Assembly: GCF_015555045.1 (NCBI RefSeq)
Contig: NZ_JADNJQ010000003.1
Location: 1 to 64,000 of the forward strand
Reading direction: 5' to 3'
Source of the DNA: Collinsella aerofaciens
Lineage (GTDB): Bacteria; Actinomycetota; Coriobacteriia; Coriobacteriales; Coriobacteriaceae
DNA length: 64,000 nucleotides
The notes beneath the pieces were generated by a model that worked only from the letters and a program-made list of their open reading frames with translations, was not told the DNA's origin and searched no databases. How positions within the stretch are numbered: position 1 is the first letter of the stretch; every line of letters starts with the position of its first letter. Below are positions 40,228-47,392 of the stretch, piece after piece. Made by a program: the position numbers and the translations under genes.

Positions 40228-41232
40228 CTATTCCTCGACCGGCGTGAGCACCATGACGGCGCGCGTATTGCTAAATGACAGTGAGCGACAGGTCACGAGC
40301 GTCACGACCTTGGTTGCCGAAGCAGCGCGATCGCCTGCATCACTCGCCACTGCCGAAGCACCGTCGAGCATCTCGGACAGGTAGTTCTTGAGCCCGTCGT
40401 CACCCTCAAAATTAGGCGTGCGCGCCTTGGCATACGTATCCTCGACCACCTTGGTCGCCAGCGGTCGCAGCTTATACGTTGCATCGCGCGTGATGTAATA
40501 TACGTACTCGATGCTATCGAATGTCGCTTGGTCGGTGGTGTCCGAAATCACGTTGAACATCGACCCGTCATTCATGTGGTGGCCGTAGATCGTGGTCTGC
40601 TGGTCAACCATTCCCGGCGCGGTGTCATCGCTATCCAGGAAAATGGCCCCGGACGCATTGGCTGTACCGTCGAACAGCGTGTTGAGGTATTTGGAGTTGT
40701 TATTGGTCTGCACCACGGGATAGTTGATGTTGGTTCCCGGCGCGTAAATCCAACCCACAACCTCGGGATTTGTCTGGGCAAGTGCATCGAAGTCGATAAT
40801 CGGCACGCCGCTGGCGTCCTTATCGCTTACATATTGCTTCTCGATTTTCTGGTACGAATCGCTTGCCTGCTTATAGCCAATCTGAGCATTGATAAAGATG
40901 GCAGCGGCGGCAACAATCAGGCCGATGCCGATGATGATGAGCAGAATGGGGATGATGGAGCGGCGTTTCTTGCGCGGCGGCTCGGTGTAGCTGGACGGAG
41001 CGCCGCTCGGTTGCCTCGTCGTCCGGGTCCGCTTCTTTGCCGTGCCATATGACGAGGGGCGATACGCAGCCGGCGTATCCTGACGGCGATGGGACGTCGG
41101 CGTTACGGGGCGCGGCGCACGAGCCTGTTGAGGAGAGGATGCCCGACCCTGCTGCATGGAGCGGGCCGATCCCGCCTTGGATGGATCGGGGATCTGAGAA
41201 GCCGAGAAACGTTTTCCCTGATAGTCGGACAT
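40228..41232 (-). CDS. srtB: class B sortase
   Basis: 334 residues. A long basic, Pro/Ser/Gln-rich cytoplasmic N-terminus (1-~92) precedes one membrane anchor (IIPILLIIIGIGLIVAAAAIFI). The extracellular catalytic domain has NPEVVGWIYAPGTNINYPVVQ, the active His in TIYGHHMNDGSMF, the Cys in LVTCRSLSF and the Arg in SNTRAVM. It joins surface proteins to the wall or builds pili; no substrate with a sorting signal is encoded next to it. The N-terminal extension is longer than in most SrtB. Confidence 0.88.
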   Translation of the reverse strand: MSDYQGKRFSASQIPDPSKAGSARSMQQGRASSPQQARAPRPVTPTSHRRQDTPAAYRPSSYGTAKKRTRTTRQPSGAPSSYTEPPRKKRRSIIPILLIIIGIGLIVAAAAIFINAQIGYKQASDSYQKIEKQYVSDKDASGVPIIDFDALAQTNPEVVGWIYAPGTNINYPVVQTNNNSKYLNTLFDGTANASGAIFLDSDDTAPGMVDQQTTIYGHHMNDGSMFNVISDTTDQATFDSIEYVYYITRDATYKLRPLATKVVEDTYAKARTPNFEGDDGLKNYLSEMLDGASAVASDAGDRAASATKVVTLVTCRSLSFSNTRAVMVLTPVEE

Positions 41233-41268
41233 GACTCTCCCTATGATTGCAGCGGAATGGCAAGCCGC

Positions 41269-41733
41269 TTAGGCGTCGGCCATCTCCTGCTTCATTTTCT
41301 CGATAACCTTGCGGTACTCGGGGTCGCAAGCACCCAGAATCTGCGTGGCATAGATGGCGGCGTTCTTGGCGCCGTTGATGGCAACGCAGGCCACGGGCAC
41401 GCCCGAAGGCATCTGCACCATCGACAGCAGCGAGTCCATACCGCCCAGGTCACTCGTCTTCATAGGCACACCGATAACCGGCAGCGGCGTAAAGGCAGCC
41501 ACGACACCACCCAGGTGGGCGGCCTTGCCGGCGGCGGCGATAATCACTTTGATACCGCGATCGGCGGCAGTCGAGGCCCACTCGTGGACCTTCGCCGGCG
41601 TGCGGTGTGCGCTCGCAATGACAAGCTCATAGGGCACACCAAGCGCCTCGAGCTCGGCGGTGCAGCCTTCCATAACGCCCAGGTCGGACTTGGAACCCAT
41701 GATGATCCCGACAACCGGCTTTTGATCTGCCAT
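41269..41733 (-). CDS. purE: N5-carboxyaminoimidazole ribonucleotide mutase
   Basis: 154 residues of class I PurE. GIIMGSKSDLGVME, VIASAHRTPAKV (catalytic His) and GMDSLLSMVQMPSGVPVACVAI are intact. Start is ATG at 41733 with AGGAGG 9 nt upstream (TTG at 41739 is too close to it). No purK next to it. Confidence 0.94.
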   Translation of the reverse strand: MADQKPVVGIIMGSKSDLGVMEGCTAELEALGVPYELVIASAHRTPAKVHEWASTAADRGIKVIIAAAGKAAHLGGVVAAFTPLPVIGVPMKTSDLGGMDSLLSMVQMPSGVPVACVAINGAKNAAIYATQILGACDPEYRKVIEKMKQEMADA

Positions 41734-41828
41734 AAACAAAGACCTCCTGTTGAGAACGGCGACGCGGCGGATCCGCGACCCTTAACTACTGAGAGTAGTA
41801 TAGCTGCTCCCGTCCCTGCGGTCTTTGT

Positions 41829-41916
41829 GGCGCTTCGCGGGCGGGCCAGGCTTTATCTTCACTCCGGTTGCTTCGCAAAGTCGTTCAGATAAAGCCTGGC
41901 CCGCCCGCGAAGCGCC
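41829..41916 (-). repeat. long hairpin element A (30-bp perfect arms, conserved loop)
   Basis: Arms 41829-41858 and 41887-41916 are exact complements over 30 bp (GGCGCTTCGCGGGCGGGCC...). The 28-nt loop, on the minus strand GAACGACTTTGC..GCAACCGGAGTGA, matches the loop of element B (47292-47380) at 21 of 28 aligned positions although the stems differ. The loop can itself fold a small TTGC/GCAA hairpin. Confidence 0.8.
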
Positions 41917-42009
41917 CTGCGACCTACCGGGAATTGCCATGACGTACGTTGGCTGATGAATTGGAAGGAAAGGTCAACGGAGACTGAAGGCAATTGGTTC
42001 AGCGAAAAA

Positions 42010-42034
42010 CCCTGACGAATCTAATTCGTCAGGG
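42010..42034 (-). terminator. terminator of the toxin-antitoxin operon
   Basis: Perfect CCCTGACGAAT/ATTCGTCAGGG stem followed on the minus strand by TTTTTCGC. Confidence 0.85.
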
Positions 42035-42069
42035 CCCCACCAACGCTCACTCGTCGTTCATCGTTAAAG

Positions 42070-42420
42070 CTAGATATTCTCTTCCGCCCATTTCTCGAAA
42101 TCGAGTTCTCGTCTCTGAGCAGTTCGGTAGACTTCCATGTCTTCGCGAGCGCCTACCACTACGATGGCCATCTTTTCTTTAATTCTGATGAGGCGGTACA
42201 CGATTCGAATGCCACTTCCCCTGAGCTTGATTTTCATAAAGCCAGTCAAATCCGTGCCTGCCTTGTTTCCAAGAGGCTTGCCGAATCCACCTTCGTTCTG
42301 CGGCAATGGGTTCGTTCTGATTTTTTCTATAGCCTTAAGGACGATCTTTCGTTGGGAGCCGTCCAGACGCTTAATATCCTTGAGAGCATCCGGGTAGAAA
42401 GCGACTTCGTACCCACTCAT
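42070..42420 (-). CDS. RelE/ParE-family mRNA-interferase-type toxin
   Basis: 116-residue basic protein. YEVAFYPDALKDIKRLDGSQRKIVLKAIEKI is the RelE N-terminal helix pair; GSGIRIVYRLI corresponds to the conserved RVxYR(i) strand, and AREDMEVYR to the C-terminal catalytic-region segment. It probably cleaves mRNA on the ribosome when free of antitoxin. Overlaps the antitoxin gene by 4 bp (ATGA) and is second in the operon. Confidence 0.87.
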   Translation of the reverse strand: MSGYEVAFYPDALKDIKRLDGSQRKIVLKAIEKIRTNPLPQNEGGFGKPLGNKAGTDLTGFMKIKLRGSGIRIVYRLIRIKEKMAIVVVGAREDMEVYRTAQRRELDFEKWAEENI

Positions 42421-42737
42421 TCAAACTCGACCTCATCCATCTGATCGAGTTCGTCCTGGCTCACACCCAGCTCTTCCATAACATCAGACAGGGAAACAAG
42501 CACATCGTCACGTGCCACAGCCACTCTCTTAAGTGCCAACGTTAACAAGGCGAGGTCCTCCTCCGCTTGCTTCGCTTCCCTATATTCATCGGGTGTCACA
42601 ATCACAAACGCTGGCTTGTTGTGTTTGAGAACCACAACTGGATTGTCGTCCCCAACCTTCGAAAATGCAGCCGAGCCCTTACCGTGGCTGAAATCGCTAA
42701 TTGGAACAAGGTTGTCGAGCATCTGCAAAGCAGGCAT
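42417..42737 (-). CDS. Phd/YefM-family antitoxin
   Basis: 106 residues. The N-terminal DNA-binding half shows LVPISDFSHGKGSAAFSKV and NPVVVLKHNKPAFVIVTPDEY, the Phd/YefM core. The acidic C-terminal half (about 60-106; MEELGVSQDELDQMDEVEFE) would wrap the toxin. It should repress its own operon at the palindrome just upstream (42750-42777). Confidence 0.87.
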   Translation of the reverse strand: MPALQMLDNLVPISDFSHGKGSAAFSKVGDDNPVVVLKHNKPAFVIVTPDEYREAKQAEEDLALLTLALKRVAVARDDVLVSLSDVMEELGVSQDELDQMDEVEFE

Positions 42738-42749
42738 ACATACCTCCTA

Positions 42750-42777
42750 AAAATGAATTCTTTTTCGAATTCATTTT
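42750..42777. promoter_or_regulatory. candidate operator of the toxin-antitoxin operon
   Basis: Perfect 11-bp arms AAAATGAATTC/GAATTCATTTT with a 6-nt centre, 12 bp upstream of the antitoxin start codon, placed to block transcription. Typical for Phd-type autoregulation. Confidence 0.65.
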
Positions 42778-42952
42778 ATCATTCTTTTTTGCTATATTGT
42801 ACCACGCAACCGAAACAACCTTTTAGGATACGAATCCGAGCTTAGAATGACTGTTGGCCCTCGCACCGCCCTTGCCTCTTTTATTACGTCAAGTGGTATA
42901 CAGCGAAGCAAAATGGCGATCTAAAGTGCGCGGCACTCACCTCGTATCGCTA
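42778..42952. other. non-coding stretch downstream of the esterase terminator
   Basis: Carries the upstream promoter side of the toxin-antitoxin operon (AT-rich near 42780-42800). Nothing else recognisable. Confidence 0.4.
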
Positions 42953-42992
42953 CAAAAAACAAACTGCTCCCCACCCACTCGGGCAAGGAGCA
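42953..42992 (-). terminator. terminator of the esterase gene
   Basis: Minus-strand TGCTCC...GGAGCA stem (42965-42992) followed by GTTTGTTTTTTG. Confidence 0.65.
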
Positions 42993-43068
42993 AGCCTCAT
43001 TTTTAATCAGACTGAGAACCACGAATGCAGAAACACAGGCGACTTCAGTCCCTTATCGCCGAGAGACG

Positions 43069-44136
43069 TTATTGTACAGCCATTTCTTTAAGCTTCTCAG
43101 CCATCAACAAACACACGTCTTCCGATTGCGGGTACACGCCAAAATGATCGAAGAAACCATGGTCACATCCGGCATATTCGATGACCTCGACATCGATTCC
43201 TGAAGACCGTAATTTTGTAGCCCATTTTTCATCGGGGATACGAAGCGGATCGTATTCGGATGTCACGATAGTCACCGGGGGGAAATCAGTGCAGTCCTCA
43301 AGCATTAGCGCAGAAATCAACGGGTCATGAGGAGACATTTTTCCGTGTGCACAAAGTTCGACCATCGGGCCGTCCGAATCGCGAAGATGGTCGATGCGAA
43401 AACGCGCAACGTCCTCTTGATCGGCTATCGCAGGAAAATCCTCATATCCCTCGCCCTGTTCGCCCGCAAGGTCGACTTCAGGATAGATTTCAAAGGCATG
43501 GGCTACAGCTCCAGCACCCCTGAGCTGAACACACGCATTAGTAAGGCTTCCTCCTGCGGAGTCGCCGGCGACCATTATTTTATGAGGATTGATTCCGAGA
43601 TCCCCGGCATGCTCGCACACATAATCAAGAGCAAGAACGCAATCCTCGATCTGCCCGGGAAATGCCGTCTCCGGCGCCAAGCGGTATTCTGGATAAACCA
43701 CCACTGCACCAGACTTTTCGGCGATGAACTCGAGCTGATGTTCAAATTGCAGAACATTCCCCGCCATAAACGCGCCGCCATGCAGGTAAACAAGCGCTGG
43801 ACTTGCCTTCTTATGATTTGGTGGCGTCCAGACGAATAAATCTATATAGCGATCGGCCGCCTCCATGAGGATCTCATCGCGCTGAACCTCACCATCGAGT
43901 AGGCGGTATGTCGGCTTATCCGGGCGATGGCGCATTCCAATAAGGCTCGTCCAGCTCGGAGACATGCTAACATTCCGCATCTTCTTGCGAGATACCTCGA
44001 GAATTCGTGGGTCAAGCACATGCTCTCTTTCATCATCAGGAACCGGACGAATTTGAACCTCGAGCCCCCTCTTCTCGGTTATAAACGAGCGACCGGAGAT
44101 GGCGCCAATCAACGCCTCGTCGTATTGTCTGCCCAT
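43069..44136 (-). CDS. alpha/beta hydrolase of the hormone-sensitive-lipase (HSL) type
   Basis: 355-residue cytoplasmic esterase. Oxyanion-hole HGG in VYLHGGAFMAGN (about residue 119), nucleophile elbow GDSAGGSL (about 193), acid in SEYDPLRIPDE and catalytic His in CDHGFFDHFG. The fold and order are those of acetyl-esterase/Aes proteins; the substrate, perhaps an acylated sugar given the divergent regulator and the PTS operon beyond it, is inferred. GC content is lower than the chromosome average here. Confidence 0.88.
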   Translation of the reverse strand: MGRQYDEALIGAISGRSFITEKRGLEVQIRPVPDDEREHVLDPRILEVSRKKMRNVSMSPSWTSLIGMRHRPDKPTYRLLDGEVQRDEILMEAADRYIDLFVWTPPNHKKASPALVYLHGGAFMAGNVLQFEHQLEFIAEKSGAVVVYPEYRLAPETAFPGQIEDCVLALDYVCEHAGDLGINPHKIMVAGDSAGGSLTNACVQLRGAGAVAHAFEIYPEVDLAGEQGEGYEDFPAIADQEDVARFRIDHLRDSDGPMVELCAHGKMSPHDPLISALMLEDCTDFPPVTIVTSEYDPLRIPDEKWATKLRSSGIDVEVIEYAGCDHGFFDHFGVYPQSEDVCLLMAEKLKEMAVQ

Positions 44137-44260
44137 CTTAAATCCCCTCTCGGCGATAACGCCAAATCGATATTTCTATAACTTTTGAGATAACGGCTTA
44201 TGATGTCCTCAGTTGTCGTATATCTATGTACTAAAGAAACTGAAGACCAAGGGGTCCACC

Positions 44261-45016
44261 ATGCCTGCAGCAAAAGACGAGCTCACTCAGCCAGAGCTTC
44301 TCTATCAGACCGTTGAAAACGATATCCTCAAGAAAATAGTTTCTGGCGAACTCCCCGGCGGCAGTCAGATTCCCACCGAAACCGAGCTTTGCAAGCAATA
44401 CAAAGTAAGCAGGATCACCGTAAGACGCGCCGTACAGAATCTCATTGACCAAAACTTGCTCTACCGCCTGCGAGGCAAGGGAACATTCGTAAACCCATCG
44501 AAGCTCACCCTGAAACGAGGAACAAGCACCATTTTCAATTTGAGCTCCGACCCCCAATACGGCGATAAAACAACCAAGTCCATCTTGGAAACAGGCTTGA
44601 TCAAGGCTGATGCCCACATTGCACGGGAGCTCAAAATTGACAACGGAACCGTAGTGCAACGAGTTGCGCGCTTGGTTTATATCGAAAATGCCCCCTGCGC
44701 CATCGACACCGTTTATGCAACGCAGGGCACTCTGCCCGGACTACTGGAGCTTCTCACAGACAATGCCAGTCTTTTCAACCTGATCGCCAACCATTACAGC
44801 ATCGCAACCGGTATTGAGAAGCTCAAAATCACCGCAGGAATAGCGGGGCTCCAAGAAGCAAACCTTCTCGGTTATATCGTTGGAGCCCCCGTGAGCGTTG
44901 TCGAGCACGTCACATATGCCTGCGATGAAATGCCGCTCCACTATTCAAAAACCGTTTGGCGAGCAGACGCATCGTCCTTCGAGTTCAGCATCTCAAAAGA
45001 TGGACGCCTTCTCTAG
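44261..45016 (+). CDS. GntR/HutC-family transcriptional regulator (UTRA domain)
   Basis: 251 residues: winged-HTH (1-~75; ILKKIVSGELPGGSQIPTETELCKQYKVSRITVRRAVQNLIDQNLLYRLRGKGTFV) and a UTRA effector domain (about 90-245). It probably senses a sugar phosphate and controls the PTS genes convergent with it and/or the divergent esterase. Start ATG at 44261 after AAGGGG. Its stop codon overlaps that of the IID gene inside a shared CTAG. No copy of the 47171 palindrome is seen before this gene, so autoregulation is not evident. Confidence 0.87.
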   Translation: MPAAKDELTQPELLYQTVENDILKKIVSGELPGGSQIPTETELCKQYKVSRITVRRAVQNLIDQNLLYRLRGKGTFVNPSKLTLKRGTSTIFNLSSDPQYGDKTTKSILETGLIKADAHIARELKIDNGTVVQRVARLVYIENAPCAIDTVYATQGTLPGLLELLTDNASLFNLIANHYSIATGIEKLKITAGIAGLQEANLLGYIVGAPVSVVEHVTYACDEMPLHYSKTVWRADASSFEFSISKDGRLL

Positions 45017-45873
45017 CCCAAAATCCCCAGGACGCCGAGCACAATACCCGCAGCGAGAATGCCCACAATCTGCCAAATAATTTTGACCTGTTTCTTATTG
45101 CAAAGACACATGATCCCGAACGCGCAGAGCGGCAAAAGAGCCGGGAATATCCCATCGAGCGTTTCCTGCAACTTAAACGCGGTGTCGCCGAAGTTAAGAG
45201 CGAGCGGAGTGGTAACTGCAACGGTGGTCGCCACCATTCCACCAACTACCATTAGTCCCACAATCGCCAGGCCGGACGTAACTTTGTGCATTACATCAGA
45301 ATCGTTCAGCTTCGAAATCATGCCACTGCCAAGCGAATAACCATACTGAAGCCCAAACCAGCGGATCAGGATCGTTGGGACATTATAAAGAAGCAGGAAC
45401 AGGATTGGGCCGAGCAGACTGCCCGAAAGGCAAAGTCCTGTCACAACGCCCGTCGCAATCATGCGAAGCGTACTGGCAATCAGTGAATCTCCAATACCGG
45501 AAAGCGGAGCCATAAGCGATGCTTTCATGGCGTTAATTGAGGCGGTGTCAAAGTCCTGATTGTTGGCGTTCTCCTCCTCCATGGAGGCCACAATGCCGGC
45601 GACCAGAGGATTAAACGTAACTTGAATATTGTAGAACTCAAGATGACGCTTATATGCCTCGATCCGGTCTTCAGGCTTATCGTATAACCGCTTGATTACC
45701 GGAATCATGTCGTAGCAGAAACCAACGTTCATTTGTCGGTCAAAGCTCCACATGATGTTGAGTGGAAAGCTACGCCAAAATAACGCCTTTAAGTCTTTCT
45801 TGGTTATTCTCTTATCGGTCGATTTATTTGACTCCGGCGAGAGCTCAAGAACATCATTAGAATTCGTTGTCAT
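45013..45873 (-). CDS. mannose-family PTS component IID
   Basis: 286 residues of the mannose/fructose/sorbose IID family: RSFPLNIMWSFDRQMNVGFCYDMIPVIKRLY, VASMEEENANN (phosphoryl-helper region), LMAPLSGIGDSLIASTLR and several C-terminal membrane segments. With IIC it forms the sugar channel. Start MTTNSN at 45873 with AGGAGG upstream; overlaps the IIC gene by 17 bp. Confidence 0.9.
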   Translation of the reverse strand: MTTNSNDVLELSPESNKSTDKRITKKDLKALFWRSFPLNIMWSFDRQMNVGFCYDMIPVIKRLYDKPEDRIEAYKRHLEFYNIQVTFNPLVAGIVASMEEENANNQDFDTASINAMKASLMAPLSGIGDSLIASTLRMIATGVVTGLCLSGSLLGPILFLLLYNVPTILIRWFGLQYGYSLGSGMISKLNDSDVMHKVTSGLAIVGLMVVGGMVATTVAVTTPLALNFGDTAFKLQETLDGIFPALLPLCAFGIMCLCNKKQVKIIWQIVGILAAGIVLGVLGILG

Positions 45874-46633
45874 CGTCAACCTCCTTAGCGACCGCCGCAC
45901 TGGCAGGCATAAAAATGTGAGCCATATTGAGAATCCCAATCAGGATCAGCGAAAACGCCACGATACCGATCGTCGGAATGTTTAGATAGGCACTCAGCAA
46001 GAAGCCTCCAAAGAATAGGAAGCTCAGCTCCTTGGTGGACAGGATTGACATAAGCTGCGCAAATCCAAGCGCGGGCAGAATACCCGTTGCGATCGTAAGC
46101 CCATTCGTAAGCCAATCAGGAATGGCGTCAATCAGTGCCTGAACAGCATCATTTCCAACGTAAAAAGCCACGCCGCAAATCAAGCCAAGCGCAATGATGT
46201 AGAGAATTCCATTGGTCCACATAGCGGCTGCAATCGTTTTGGGGTCGTCTTTTTCGGCGCCACGATCAGCCCAGACAGCCATAGGAGGCGTAACAACGCT
46301 ATACATAAGGCTGTCAAACATGCCGGCAAGCACCGCAGTGGGCATAGCAATAGTCAGAGCGGTCTCGGGACCCGCACCCATAGTAATCGCAAAGGCTGTT
46401 CCCAAAACTGAACCAACAATTACGTTGGGCGGCACGGCAGCACCAACCTGCCAGACCCCCATGAACGCGAGTTCGAGCTGGAAACCAACAATAACGCCAG
46501 TCGGAATATCACCCAAAAAAATACCGACAATCGCTCCGAGGACAATCGGCCGCTCGACCATCGCAGTACCGAGTAAATAATCCGATTGACCTATCGCAGC
46601 GGCAAGACCAACCAGAAAAGCTTGAAGCAGCAT
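45857..46633 (-). CDS. mannose-family PTS component IIC
   Basis: 258 residues with about seven membrane segments, the sorbose/mannose IIC plan: LAAAIGQSDYLLGTAMVERPIVLGAIVGIFLGD, IVGFQLELAFMGVWQVGAAVPPNVIVGSVLGTAFAI. Sits between IIB (14 bp gap) and IID (overlap). Sugar unknown; members take up mannose, fructose, sorbose, N-acetylgalactosamine or similar. Confidence 0.9.
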   Translation of the reverse strand: MLLQAFLVGLAAAIGQSDYLLGTAMVERPIVLGAIVGIFLGDIPTGVIVGFQLELAFMGVWQVGAAVPPNVIVGSVLGTAFAITMGAGPETALTIAMPTAVLAGMFDSLMYSVVTPPMAVWADRGAEKDDPKTIAAAMWTNGILYIIALGLICGVAFYVGNDAVQALIDAIPDWLTNGLTIATGILPALGFAQLMSILSTKELSFLFFGGFLLSAYLNIPTIGIVAFSLILIGILNMAHIFMPASAAVAKEVDDDNEF

Positions 46634-46647
46634 ATTTCTCCCTCTTC

Positions 46648-47124
46648 CTACAAATCAAAACTTGTTACGATGCGTTTTTTCTCGCTAGCAACCTGCCTTA
46701 CCTCGAACTCGATTCCATCAGCCATGGCTTTCTTAATTTCATTAATATCGGATTGGGAAAGGCGCACAGCAGGGCCAAGCTCCTTTACGCTATCCCCCAA
46801 CGGTCGAGCGCCGCCTAAATTCACAGACGTTATTTTTGGACACGCACGCGCAACTTCACAGGCGTCATGTACATTTCCCGCAACAACAATTAGCTCGTAT
46901 TTATCCACCGCGCTTCCGTTAAGGGCCACGATGGAATCTTCTACACTTTTGACAACCAATTTGGCATCAGCGGGTTTTGCAATTCGCAGCGCTTGAATTC
47001 GCTCTTTGCTTGCGGCGTACTCATCTGAAACCACAAGAATAGCGTTTGCTTCAAGCGTTGGATACCAAGAGAACACGGTCTGCCCATGCACTAACCGGCT
47101 ATCGACGCGACACAGTTTAATCAT
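46648..47124 (-). CDS. mannose-family PTS component IIB
   Basis: 158 residues. The phospho-acceptor His is in CRVDSRLVHGQTVFSW (about residue 12). It passes phosphate to the incoming sugar. First gene of the IIB-IIC-IID operon; start MIKLCR at 47124 after GAAAGGGG. No mannose-type IIA domain is fused to it and no IIA gene is in the operon, so IIA must come from elsewhere. Confidence 0.9.
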   Translation of the reverse strand: MIKLCRVDSRLVHGQTVFSWYPTLEANAILVVSDEYAASKERIQALRIAKPADAKLVVKSVEDSIVALNGSAVDKYELIVVAGNVHDACEVARACPKITSVNLGGARPLGDSVKELGPAVRLSQSDINEIKKAMADGIEFEVRQVASEKKRIVTSFDL

Positions 47125-47170
47125 TTTGCCCCTTTCTCGACTTGAACACAGACAATCATCCTTGACTGCT

Positions 47171-47206
47171 AATGGCATATTACGTTATATGACGTAATAT
47201 GCCATT
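47171..47206. promoter_or_regulatory. candidate operator of the PTS operon
   Basis: Perfect 15-bp arms AATGGCATATTACGT / ACGTAATATGCCATT around 6 nt. It lies 46 bp upstream of the IIB start codon and is the natural target of the GntR/UTRA regulator at 44261. Confidence 0.7.
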
Positions 47207-47291
47207 ACATAATATCTTGAACGGTTGAATATCACCGCTAAATGGTATTTATCTCTAAAAACAGGAGGTGCAATCCGTCTAGACACAGTGC

Positions 47292-47380
47292 GTCGGGGCA
47301 AGAGGGGCCGAGTTTCCTCCTGAGCGACTCTGCTTGCAGCCGGAGCGAAAGGGGGAAATCTCGGCCCCTCCCGCCCCGGC
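47292..47380 (+). repeat. long hairpin element B (imperfect ~30-bp arms, conserved loop)
   Basis: Arms GTCGGGGC..GAGGGGCCGAG.TTTCC and complement pair with a few mismatches. The loop (47322-47349) reads GAGCGACTCTGC-TTGCAGCCGGAGCGA and matches the loop of element A. It can fold CTGC-TT-GCAG, in the position of TTGC-GAA-GCAA in element A. Lies 12 bp past the carB stop. Confidence 0.75.
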
Positions 47381-47392
47381 CGGCCAGGTCAA

